In this document: positions 7,178-13,356 of the stretch, one piece after another
Layout of the letters: each line of letters starts with the position of its first letter
Position numbering within the stretch: the stretch's first letter is position 1
The notes under the pieces: generated by a model
The model's input: the letters and a program-made list of their open reading frames with translations, nothing else
The model's database searches: none
What the model was told of the DNA's origin: nothing
Assembly (NCBI GenBank): GCA_963205285.1
Contig: CAUJJQ010000077.1
Coordinates: forward strand, 1-13,427
DNA length: 13,427 nt
Direction: 5' to 3'
Source of the DNA: Pseudomonadota bacterium
GTDB lineage: Bacteria > Pseudomonadota > Alphaproteobacteria > Sphingomonadales > Sphingomonadaceae
Made by a program: the position numbers and the translations under genes

Positions 7178-7927
7178 TCAGATCGCCGTTGCCCCGCCAT
7201 CGACCACCAGCGGGTGGCCGGTGACAAAGCTCGCCCCGTCGGAACAGAGCCAGAGCACGGCGGCGGCAATTTCTTCGGGTGCGGCCATCCGCCCCATCGG
7301 GGTCATTTTTTCAATCGCTTCGCGATATTGCGGCACTTTGACCACCGCTTCGACCATCGGTGTATCGACGACACCGGGGCACACCGCATTGATGCGCACC
7401 CCTTCGCGCGCATAACGCAGCGCCGCGCTGCGCGTCAGGCCGATGACGCCATGCTTGCTGGCGACATAGGCGGGTTGGCTGGGGTTGCCGACAATCCCGT
7501 TGATCGACGCGGTATTGACGATGGCACCGCCACCCGATTGCAACATGGCGGGGATCTGCGCACGTATACAGGCCATCACGCCGGTCAGATTGACCGCTAT
7601 GTCACGCGCCCAAATATCATCATCCCATTGGTTCGACATCGGGTCATTGATGCCGGCATTATTATGCGCAAAGTCGAGCCGTCCATAATGGTGCATCGCC
7701 GCATCGACCAAGGCCGCCACTTCGCCGGCATCCGCAACGTTGCAGCGCTGATAATGGGCATCACCGCCCGCTGCGCGGATCATGGCGACGCTTTCTTCGC
7801 CCTTGGCATCCTGAACATCAGAGATGATGACCGCTGCCCCGGCGCGCGCAAAGCCCATGGCGCTCGCACGGCCAATGCCGCCGCCCGCGCCGGTTACAAT
7901 GGCGACTTTGCCGGAAAAATCATACAT
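7178..7927 (-). CDS. Classical short-chain dehydrogenase/reductase (SDR)
   Basis: A 249-residue cytoplasmic NAD(P)-dependent oxidoreductase acting on a secondary alcohol or ketone. Motifs: cofactor loop TGAGGGIG (12-19), D37 at the end of strand 2 (IISDVQD) which favours NAD over NADP, NNAG (89-92), N113, and the catalytic S141, Y154 and K158 in NTASINGIVG and YVASKHG. The C-terminus ends VVDGGATAI, usual for the family. The ATG at 7927 has AAGGA seven bases upstream and starts at the conserved YDFSGKVAIVTGAG; the frame stays open to 7993 but those codons look non-coding. It is divergent from the Old Yellow Enzyme gene, with 84 bases between starts, so the two may share regulation and act in one pathway. 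SDR subfamilies with this pattern include 2,5-DDOL dehydrogenase-like and glucose dehydrogenase-like enzymes; the substrate is not determinable here. Confidence 0.92.
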   Translation of the reverse strand: MYDFSGKVAIVTGAGGGIGRASAMGFARAGAAVIISDVQDAKGEESVAMIRAAGGDAHYQRCNVADAGEVAALVDAAMHHYGRLDFAHNNAGINDPMSNQWDDDIWARDIAVNLTGVMACIRAQIPAMLQSGGGAIVNTASINGIVGNPSQPAYVASKHGVIGLTRSAALRYAREGVRINAVCPGVVDTPMVEAVVKVPQYREAIEKMTPMGRMAAPEEIAAAVLWLCSDGASFVTGHPLVVDGGATAI

Positions 7928-7972
7928 GGCATCATCCTTCATTTGCGTATATTTGACCATCATATATAACGC

Positions 7973-7985
7973 ATTTTGACAAAAT
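7973..7985. promoter_or_regulatory. Palindromic candidate operator in the SDR/OYE divergent promoter region
   Basis: ATTTTG-A-CAAAAT is a perfect 6+6 inverted repeat around one base, 27 bases before the OYE start and 46 before the SDR start. A consensus -35 TTGACA (7976-7981) lies inside it, and an AT-rich stretch CATATATAAC (7961-7970) adjoins it. A repressor bound here would block the OYE promoter. The binding protein is unknown, and no regulator gene is in the window. Confidence 0.4.
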
Positions 7986-8004
7986 ACATCCATGTGATTG
8001 GTAA
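7976..8004 (+). promoter_or_regulatory. Candidate sigma-70 promoter of the OYE gene, possibly leaderless
   Basis: TTGACA (7976-7981) followed after 17 bases by TGGTAA (7999-8004), a weak -10. Transcription would start about seven bases later, at or next to the ATG at 8012. No ribosome binding site precedes that ATG, which fits a leaderless mRNA. The TTG at 7976 could instead be read as an upstream start codon of the same frame. Confidence 0.35.
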
Positions 8005-8011
8005 TTTACGT

Positions 8012-9073
8012 ATGTATGCGCGACTATTCGAACCTGTGCAACTGGGGGAAATATCCCTCAAAAACCGCATCATCATGGCACCGATGACGCGCGATCGCGC
8101 CGGGCCGGATGATGTGCCCAATGCTATCATGGTCGAATATTATCGCCAACGCGCCAGCGCCGGAATGATCGTGACCGAGGGAACACAGCCCAGCATCGAG
8201 GGCAAGGGTTATTGGCGCACGCCCGGCATTTACAGCGCGGCACAAATCGACGGCTGGCGACACGTGACCGATGCCGTCCACGGCGCGGGTGGGTGCATCG
8301 CGCTCCAGATCATGCATTGTGGGCGCGTCGTCGTCCCCGCCAACCGGGGCTATGCGGCGGATATTATCGCGCCCAGTGCCATTGTCATGGATGGCAAGGT
8401 GCCCGGGCCGGATGGTGTGCCGGTGCCGACCGCCATGCCGCGCCCGCTGGATGCCGATGAACTGCCTGCGCTGGCCGATGGATTTGCCAGTGCCGCGCGC
8501 AACGCCATCGATGCAGGGTTTGATGCGGTCGAACTCCATTGCGCGAGCGGTTACCTCATCAACCAGTTTTTGAACCCGGCGAGCAACCGGCGCGACGATG
8601 CTTATGGCGGGGATGCGGCGCGGCGCGCGACATTCCCTTTGATGGCGCTGCGCGCGATGGCCCATGCGATTGGTGCGGGACGGGTCGGCATTCGCATATC
8701 GCCCGGCAACCCCTATAATGGTATGGATGTCAGCGACCCGTGGGGGGATTTTGCCCCCTTTTTGCAGGGGGCATCGACGCTCGGCCTCGCCTACCTCCAC
8801 ATTGTCGATATGGGCGACGCGTGCCCCGACACGTTGGGCAGGGTTGGCGCGCTATATGACGGCGCGCTGGTGGCCAATAACATGTTGACGGCGGACAGCG
8901 CCTTGGAACGGCTTTCGGGTCAGGTGCAGGCGGTTTCCTTTGGCCGGGCCTTTATTGCCAACCCGGATTTGCCCACGCGCATTGCGGGCGGCCACCCGCT
9001 CGCCAAGCCCGATTATGGCTTGCTCTACACCGGCGAAGAACGCGGCTATTGCGATTATCCGCCGCTAAAATAG
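8012..9073 (+). CDS. Old Yellow Enzyme-family alkene reductase (NADH:flavin oxidoreductase)
   Basis: A 353-residue FMN-dependent TIM-barrel enzyme that reduces activated C=C bonds (enones, enals, nitroalkenes, some nitroaromatics or nitrate esters) with NAD(P)H. Motifs: LFEPVQLGEISLKNRIIMAP with T26 as the FMN-tuning Thr, LQIMHCGR (98-105), FDAVELHCASGYLINQFL (170-187), NPASNRRDDAYGG, R228 on the FMN phosphate side, and FGRAFIANPDL (310-320); it ends GYCDYPPL as the family does. H176 and the proton donor Y181 are in place, but the second substrate-anchoring residue, His or Asn in most members, is S179. ATG 8012 starts exactly at the conserved MYARLFEP. It is divergent from the SDR gene, and its last 9 bases overlap the convergent exporter gene. 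Confidence 0.93.
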   Translation: MYARLFEPVQLGEISLKNRIIMAPMTRDRAGPDDVPNAIMVEYYRQRASAGMIVTEGTQPSIEGKGYWRTPGIYSAAQIDGWRHVTDAVHGAGGCIALQIMHCGRVVVPANRGYAADIIAPSAIVMDGKVPGPDGVPVPTAMPRPLDADELPALADGFASAARNAIDAGFDAVELHCASGYLINQFLNPASNRRDDAYGGDAARRATFPLMALRAMAHAIGAGRVGIRISPGNPYNGMDVSDPWGDFAPFLQGASTLGLAYLHIVDMGDACPDTLGRVGALYDGALVANNMLTADSALERLSGQVQAVSFGRAFIANPDLPTRIAGGHPLAKPDYGLLYTGEERGYCDYPPLK

Positions 9074-10162
9074 CAAATGGGTCAGGCTCAGCGCTGCGAC
9101 AAAGCTCACCAATGTCGCGCTGATAATCGGCACTGCCGCGCGCCAGCCCAATTGCAGCAACAGGTCGGGGCGCGAACGCATGGCAGTTGCGGTCACCGCG
9201 AGGAGGAGGAGCGCTTTGGAAAGTGTCAACGCACTCGCCGCAATCCGCGCATCGACGGGCACCAGGCTGTGGACCGCTACCAGCGCCAAAAATCCGCTGA
9301 CAAACCACGGCAGGGCGAAACGTCGCCACAGCGGCTTATCTTTGCCCCCCGCCGCCACCCCGTTGCGTCCCAGCCACAGACCCACCAGCACCACCACCGG
9401 CGCGAGCAGCGTTACGCGCGATAATTTGACGATCGTCGCATATACGCCCGCCGGGTTGGAAAAACTGTAACCGCCGCCAATGGCCTGTGCGACATCGTGG
9501 ATCGATGCGCCGATCAAGAAACCTGCCGCCTTGTCCCCCATGCCCCATTGCGCGGCGAGCATGGGGTAAAAGGACATCGCAACCGCGCTGGCCAGCGAAA
9601 TGCCGATGAGGGTGAGGGCAAATTGCGCTTGGCTGAGCCGTTCCTTGCCGATGAGCGCATAGAGCGCGAGCGCCGCACTCGCTCCGCAAATGGCGGTCGC
9701 GCCGCCCGCGATTATCCCGGCATAGGGCGACTGGCCCGACAGGCGCGCACCCAAAACCCCCGCGCCAAATGTCAGCACCATGATGAGGAGGATGGCACCA
9801 AAGCCGGCCCAGCCCAGCGTCGCCACCTCTGTCACCGTGACCTGAAAGCCCAATAGGACGATGCCGATGCGCAAAAACAGCCCCGATGCCAAATCCAGCC
9901 CAGCGTGAACGCGCTTATCCTGCGCCGCGAAATTGAGTGCCAAGCCGATGAGGAGGCCGAGCAGGATGATCGGGAAATGATAATGGTCGGCCAGCCACGC
10001 CGCCGCGCCCGCCGCCACCGCGCATAGCGCCAGCCCCGGCCACAGCGCACGAAGGCCTTCCCCGCGCGTCGGCGCTGCCGCTTCGGCCAGATGCAGCTCG
10101 CCGAATAAATCGGCTGCATAAAGGTCAAAATTGCGCTTTTCCCCCGCCATGTCGCGCGTCAT
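9065..10162 (-). CDS. YeiH/UPF0324-family putative sulfate (anion) exporter, integral membrane
   Basis: A 365-residue inner-membrane protein with about ten hydrophobic helices after a hydrophilic N-terminal tail of about 35 residues. Family signatures: GLLIGLALNFAA (69-80), FLRIGIVLLGFQV (96-108), the central GGATAICGASAA (153-164), LIGASIHDVAQAIGGG (216-231) and YATIVKLSRV (241-250). The YeiH family has been proposed to export sulfate or related anions, for example when organosulfur compounds are broken down; direct proof is thin, so the substrate is inference. The start is uncertain: ATGs at 10162 and 10150 both keep the family region and neither has a strong ribosome binding site (GGAG lies about 15 bases before 10162). 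The stop codon lies inside the convergent OYE gene. It diverges from rpsU across a 241-base gap. Confidence 0.88.
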   Translation of the reverse strand: MTRDMAGEKRNFDLYAADLFGELHLAEAAAPTRGEGLRALWPGLALCAVAAGAAAWLADHYHFPIILLGLLIGLALNFAAQDKRVHAGLDLASGLFLRIGIVLLGFQVTVTEVATLGWAGFGAILLIMVLTFGAGVLGARLSGQSPYAGIIAGGATAICGASAALALYALIGKERLSQAQFALTLIGISLASAVAMSFYPMLAAQWGMGDKAAGFLIGASIHDVAQAIGGGYSFSNPAGVYATIVKLSRVTLLAPVVVLVGLWLGRNGVAAGGKDKPLWRRFALPWFVSGFLALVAVHSLVPVDARIAASALTLSKALLLLAVTATAMRSRPDLLLQLGWRAAVPIISATLVSFVAALSLTHLLF

Positions 10163-10403
10163 AGCGTTAGGCGCCGCTCCGCGATAGGCGATTATCTCTA
10201 ATGCTCAAGAGCCGGTGGCTGCTGCCGATAATGCCATAGAAATTGCCTAATTCGCGCGGCATAGGTTGAAATGCGTTCGGCGCTTTGCTTACGGCGCGAC
10301 AACGACGAGGATGGATTCGCTGGCGGCGGTTTTCTATTTCCGCGAAAATGGGTATGTCTCGTCTGACGAATCAGACCCTCTTACGAAGGAAAAGTGGCGG
10401 AAT
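10163..10403. other. Intergenic region upstream of rpsU and the YeiH-type gene
   Basis: This 241-base gap is the longest in the window and must hold promoters for both divergent genes. I see no convincing -35/-10 pair on either strand; TTGAAA at 10266-10271 is the nearest to a -35 element, with only TTACGG 17 bases on. A frame open from 10266 runs into rpsU, but those codons are not part of S21. It contains one perfect hairpin, listed separately. Confidence 0.5.
10361..10376 (+). promoter_or_regulatory. Hairpin in the rpsU leader
   Basis: GTCTGA and TCAGAC form a perfect six-base-pair stem with a CGAA tetraloop, ending 27 bases before the rpsU start codon. It lies just upstream of the AAGGA at 10386-10390. 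No T-run follows, so it is not an intrinsic terminator. It could stabilise the mRNA or be a protein binding site. Confidence 0.45.
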
Positions 10404-10610
10404 ATGCAGATTATCGTTCGCGAAAATAATGTGGATCAGGCCCTGCGCGCGCTCAAGAAAAAGCTGCAGCGCGAAGGTGTGTACCGCGAAATGAAGCTGC
10501 GCCGTCACTATGAAAAGCCCAGCGAAAAGCGCGCGCGCGAACGCGCCGCTGCTGTGCGTCGCGCCCGCAAGATGGAACGTAAGCGTATGGAACGCGACGG
10601 CGTCCGGTAG
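10404..10610 (+). CDS. rpsU: 30S ribosomal protein S21
   Basis: A 68-residue, strongly basic small-subunit protein that helps base pairing of the mRNA Shine-Dalgarno sequence with 16S rRNA. It starts [25 protein letters not shown], continues with [19 protein letters not shown], and ends with an Arg/Lys-rich helix ([12 protein letters not shown]), all typical of alphaproteobacterial S21 proteins of about 67-70 residues. The ATG at 10404 is certain from the conserved MQIIVREN start, even though the frame is open upstream. A candidate ribosome binding site AAGGA lies at 10386-10390, a rather long 13 bases away. It is a single-gene unit: a strong terminator follows at 10642-10682, and hairpins flank the gene on both sides. 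Confidence 0.97.
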   Translation: MQIIVRENNVDQALRALKKKLQREGVYREMKLRRHYEKPSEKRARERAAAVRRARKMERKRMERDGVR

Positions 10611-10612
10611 AA

Positions 10613-10644
10613 TTTGTCCTTTTTGACCATATGGTCAAGACAAA
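10613..10644 (+). repeat. Long inverted repeat directly after rpsU, with 16-bp perfect palindrome
   Basis: TTGACCATATGGTCAA (10623-10638) is a perfect palindrome. It is extended by TTTGTC (10613-10618) pairing with GACAAA (10639-10644) across a four-base bulge (10619-10622). The outer arm begins two bases after the rpsU stop codon. Its last three bases are shared with the first arm of the terminator, so the two RNA structures compete slightly. Confidence 0.7.
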
Positions 10645-10682
10645 GGGGCGCCGTTCCATGATGGATCGAGCGCCCTTTTTGT
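10642..10682 (+). terminator. Intrinsic terminator of rpsU
   Basis: AAAGGGGCGC (10642-10651) pairs with GCGCCCTTTT (10670-10679), ten pairs with one G-T wobble, followed by a T-run (10676-10680) and GTT. The 18-base loop holds a small nested hairpin, TCCA-TGA-TGGA. This is a strong Rho-independent terminator ending the rpsU transcript before the FKBP gene. Confidence 0.85.
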
Positions 10683-10709
10683 TGCGCGCGCCGCGCGGCC
10701 CGCTATAGC
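10682..10709 (+). promoter_or_regulatory. Weak candidate promoter of the FKBP gene
   Basis: TTGCGC (10682-10687) and TATAGC (10704-10709) are spaced by 16 bases. The -10 is fair and the -35 poor. A promoter is expected here because the rpsU terminator lies just upstream. It would give a leader of about 45 bases. Confidence 0.3.
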
Positions 10710-10759
10710 CGCTTGGCAAGGGCTGGCATCGGCTGGCCCACCGCATGCTGGGGGAATTT

Positions 10760-11308
10760 ATGTCGACCACCGCCGTTCCGCTGCCCGCCGTTTCGCGCAC
10801 GGGCATCACCATTTTGTGGCTGGGGATTGCCGCGATCCTGATCGGCGCGGTGGCATGGGCATTATTCCTGTCCAACCCGCCGAGCATCACGCTCGTCACC
10901 GAACGCGCGGGCACCGGCGCTTTTCCGACGTCGGAGCAATTTGTTGTCGTCAATTATGAGGGGAAGCTGGCCGACGGCACGGTGTTCGATTCGAACCAGG
11001 GCGTGCCCTTTCCCGCCGCCGATGGCGCGCTGATCCCCGGCTTTACGCAGGCGTTGAAACAAATGCAGGTGGGCGGCCGCTACAAGCTGCATATCCCCGC
11101 CGCGCTCGGCTATGGCGAACGTAGCGAAGGGCCGATCCCCGCGAACAGCGACCTTGATTTCAATGTTGAGGTGGTGGCGATCCGCACCCGCGAAGAAATG
11201 CAGCAGATGATGATGCAGCAGCAGATGATGCAGCAAATGCAACAAGGTCAGCCGGGCCATGGCGCACCGGGCGCTGGCGCGCCGGGCGGGCCGCCGCCGG
11301 GGCAATAG
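10760..11308 (+). CDS. Membrane-anchored FKBP-type peptidyl-prolyl cis-trans isomerase with Met/Gln-rich tail
   Basis: A 182-residue protein catalysing prolyl bond isomerisation, probably as a folding helper at the periplasmic face. Order: short N-terminal tail (1-15), one membrane helix (about 17-37), FKBP domain (about 43-141), a Met/Gln-rich stretch (147-162) and a Gly/Ala/Pro-rich end. Active-site blocks are present: VVNYEGKLADGTVFDSN, IPGFTQALKQMQVGG and IPAALGYGE, with Phe95 where many FKBPs have Trp. No lipobox is seen, so the helix is more likely an uncleaved anchor than a signal peptide. I chose ATG 10760, with GGGGGAA just upstream, over an in-frame ATG at 10745 that precedes this site. 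It follows rpsU after its terminator and faces the AI-2E-family gene with a 14-base gap. Confidence 0.9.
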   Translation: MSTTAVPLPAVSRTGITILWLGIAAILIGAVAWALFLSNPPSITLVTERAGTGAFPTSEQFVVVNYEGKLADGTVFDSNQGVPFPAADGALIPGFTQALKQMQVGGRYKLHIPAALGYGERSEGPIPANSDLDFNVEVVAIRTREEMQQMMMQQQMMQQMQQGQPGHGAPGAGAPGGPPPGQ

Positions 11309-11322
11309 TCACAGCGCTGGCG

Positions 11323-12456
11323 TCAGGCGCTTGACCCGCCTTTGCCAAGGCGGGCGGCAATGCGCGATGCCGCGCCGCTGCGTTTAGTATCTTCAGCACT
11401 TGTCGCGACTTGCGCTGCCGCATCTCCCGCTCGTGCGCCGCGCGCGGCATTTTTTTCGAGCGCGACCTTGATTGCAGCGACAATCGGGTCGGCCAGCGCT
11501 AGCCCCAAAATACCGAACAGTGCCCCGAACAATAATTGCGCGCCCAAAACCAGCGCGGGAGCAAGGTCAACGGTGCGTTTGGCGACCATCGGCACAATCA
11601 CATAGCCATCGACTGTCTGGACGACGAAATAGACGATGAGTGCATAAAGCCCGCCCTCCGGCCCCACCGACAGGCCGACGAGCACCATCAGCACGCCCGA
11701 TAATATCGCGCCGATATTGGGGATGAATACCAACAGGCCGGTGATAAGGCCGAGCAGGGCTGCGAGCGGAATGTCATAAGCCGCGAGCAGCAGCCACGTC
11801 GCCACCCCCTCCACCAACATGCCGAGCAAGCGCCCCGCCATCAACCGGCGCATCGTTGCGCCGACGCTGCGCGACACATCGTAAAAATGCGCGCGCTCAC
11901 CAATGGGGAGGAGCCAGGCAAAGCCGCGCTCATAAAGGCGCGGTTCCATCGCGAAAAACAGGCCGAGCACGAATATCATCACCAAATTGGTGATGCCGCC
12001 CAATAGGATGCCGACCGCTGCCGTTACCCGGCCGACCGACCCCGCGACATAGGATAGGGCCTGCTGCGGGTCGATGTTAAGTTCATCAAAGCCGTGCGCG
12101 CGGCCCCATGCCAGCATGGCGTTACCTTGGTCGAGTAGCAATCGTTGTAACTCGGCGGCCTGTGCAGCGATCTGGCTGCCAGCAAAGCTGACCATCCAGA
12201 CCGCAAAGGCGACCATCGACAACAGGATGATGGCCAGCCGCCAGCCGCGCCCGATGGGCAATATCCGTCCCAGCAGGCGGGTGCCGCCGTCCAGTATCGC
12301 GGCAAAAACCATCCCCGCGACGATCAGCAATATCGGCTGCACCAACAGCGCGAGGATGATGATGCCCCCCGCCATGCCGAGCCAGATGGCGGCGCGCTGA
12401 ATCTCCCGCCGGACGGCCGGGTCGCGCATTTCATTGGGGCCGGGTGTTTCGCTCAA
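11323..12456 (-). CDS. AI-2E transporter-family (YdiK/PerM-like) membrane permease
   Basis: A 377-residue polytopic inner-membrane protein of the AI-2E/PerM family. Two N-terminal hydrophobic helices (about 24-56) are followed by another near 73-92, a soluble stretch (about 93-145), and a C-terminal bundle from about 148. The family block LLVFIPNIGAILSGVL (241-256) and VVQTVDGYVIVPMVAKRTVDLAP (278-300) are present. Members transport autoinducer-2, ions or unknown solutes; the name alone does not show AI-2 export here. The C-terminal 45 residues are Ala/Arg-rich and probably disordered. The start is a TTG at 12456 with AAGGGGA seven bases upstream; an ATG at 12429 is the alternative. It lies 24 bases downstream of lepB on the same strand, so the two are probably one operon. 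Confidence 0.88.
   Translation of the reverse strand: MSETPGPNEMRDPAVRREIQRAAIWLGMAGGIIILALLVQPILLIVAGMVFAAILDGGTRLLGRILPIGRGWRLAIILLSMVAFAVWMVSFAGSQIAAQAAELQRLLLDQGNAMLAWGRAHGFDELNIDPQQALSYVAGSVGRVTAAVGILLGGITNLVMIFVLGLFFAMEPRLYERGFAWLLPIGERAHFYDVSRSVGATMRRLMAGRLLGMLVEGVATWLLLAAYDIPLAALLGLITGLLVFIPNIGAILSGVLMVLVGLSVGPEGGLYALIVYFVVQTVDGYVIVPMVAKRTVDLAPALVLGAQLLFGALFGILGLALADPIVAAIKVALEKNAARGARAGDAAAQVATSAEDTKRSGAASRIAARLGKGGSSA
11335..11354. repeat. Perfect inverted repeat at the 3' end of the AI-2E-family gene
   Basis: CCCGCCTT and AAGGCGGG pair perfectly (eight pairs) around TGCC. It lies in the last codons of the minus-strand gene, 27 bases past the convergent FKBP stop. It could act as a shared terminator for both genes, though no T-run follows on either strand. 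Confidence 0.45.
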
Positions 12457-12463
12457 AATCCTG

Positions 12464-12470
12464 TCCCCTT
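12464..12470 (-). promoter_or_regulatory. Ribosome binding site that supports a TTG start
   Basis: On the minus strand AAGGGGA lies seven bases before the TTG at 12456. This supports TTG initiation of the AI-2E-family gene over the ATG nine codons later. Confidence 0.55.
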
Positions 12471-12480
12471 TGGGTGGCGC

Positions 12481-13356
12481 TTAACGGTTGGCGGGTGTCA
12501 TATGCGTGGGCCTGAGGCTCTGCCACGCCCGGCCAGGGCGCATCGCGGTAAACCAACTGATGGGGTTATACCATTTGGCCGTCCCATCGAGGCTGAAGGT
12601 GATAAACTCTGCCCGGCCGCCGATATTTTCGAGCGGCACTGCCCCGCCGACCCCCAATTCGGAAACGGGAAAACGGCTGTCGGCGCTGTCATCCCGATTG
12701 TCGCCCATGACAAAAACATGGCCAGCGGGGACGCGATAGGGGCCGAAATTATCGCCGGGGTGATAGGGGGTGACATCGATTGTGTCGTAACTTGCACCGC
12801 CGGGCAGCGTTTCGCGGACAATCGGCACCGCGCACACCATGCGCCCATCGGGCATCCGTCGTGCGCCGCCGGGGATGGATTCGCAGCGTTGGTTGGCGTC
12901 GAGCGGTAGCAGTCGTTCGGGCATGACTTGCGCCTGCACCTGCCGCCCGTTCAGCCACAGGCGGCTTTGGCGCATTTCGATGACATCGCCGGGCAGGCCG
13001 ATGACGCGTTTGATATAATCTTCGCGCACCCCATTGGGTTCGAGGATGACGACATCACCGCGTTCGGGATAGCTGGCGAGCAGCCGCCCCGAAAAGGGCG
13101 GGGCGAGGTGAAAGCTGACCGATGCGAACGACCAGCCATAGGGATATTTGCTGACCAGCAGCCTGTCCCCTTCGAGCAGGCCCGGCATCATCGAAGCAGA
13201 GGGGATGTAAAATGGCTTGGCGATGAAGCTGTGGATTGCAAAAACGATCAGCAACAAAACAGCAAGCCCGCGCAATTCGGCGAGCCAATCGGTCTTTTCC
13301 GCCTCTGTCGTTGCCGCCTGATTTTGGCCCTCTACAGCCGGTTCGCTTGCGCTCAC
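12481..13356 (-). CDS. lepB: Signal peptidase I
   Basis: A 291-residue inner-membrane serine protease that cleaves signal peptides of Sec- and Tat-exported proteins on the periplasmic side. One membrane anchor (about 30-46) follows a hydrophilic N-terminus. Catalytic Ser is S55 in IPSASMMPGL; the general base is K116 in DYIKRVIGLPGD; box E is MGDNRDDSADSR (217-228). Two Cys (158 and 175) lie in the insert between boxes D and E, as in many proteobacterial LepB proteins, and may form a disulfide. The GTG start at 13356 has AGGAGG eight bases upstream. No rnc or era gene follows, unlike the common lepB-rnc-era order; an AI-2E-family permease follows instead. This may be a second LepB copy or a rearranged locus. 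Confidence 0.95.
   Translation of the reverse strand: MSASEPAVEGQNQAATTEAEKTDWLAELRGLAVLLLIVFAIHSFIAKPFYIPSASMMPGLLEGDRLLVSKYPYGWSFASVSFHLAPPFSGRLLASYPERGDVVILEPNGVREDYIKRVIGLPGDVIEMRQSRLWLNGRQVQAQVMPERLLPLDANQRCESIPGGARRMPDGRMVCAVPIVRETLPGGASYDTIDVTPYHPGDNFGPYRVPAGHVFVMGDNRDDSADSRFPVSELGVGGAVPLENIGGRAEFITFSLDGTAKWYNPISWFTAMRPGRAWQSLRPTHMTPANR

Noticed and set aside
6406..7269. Minus-strand open frame of 287 codons opposite the HD gene
   Set aside because: It runs through an intergenic palindrome and the SDR 3' end, and lacks any domain pattern.
4822..7981. Shared 11-mer GCATTTTGACA before the flavin oxidoreductase (4822-4832) and OYE (7971-7981) genes, as a sign of co-regulation
   Set aside because: The same 11-mer also occurs inside the glycosyltransferase coding sequence (4506-4516), and the copy at 4822 is itself partly coding, so it is not specific to promoters.
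7928..7993. N-terminal extension of the SDR by 22 codons
   Set aside because: The ATG at 7927 has a well-placed AAGGA and starts at the conserved domain edge; the upstream part overlaps the promoter region.
10266..10403. N-terminal extension of S21 by 46 codons
   Set aside because: S21 proteins begin at MQIIVREN; the upstream codons are simply open and include the leader hairpin.
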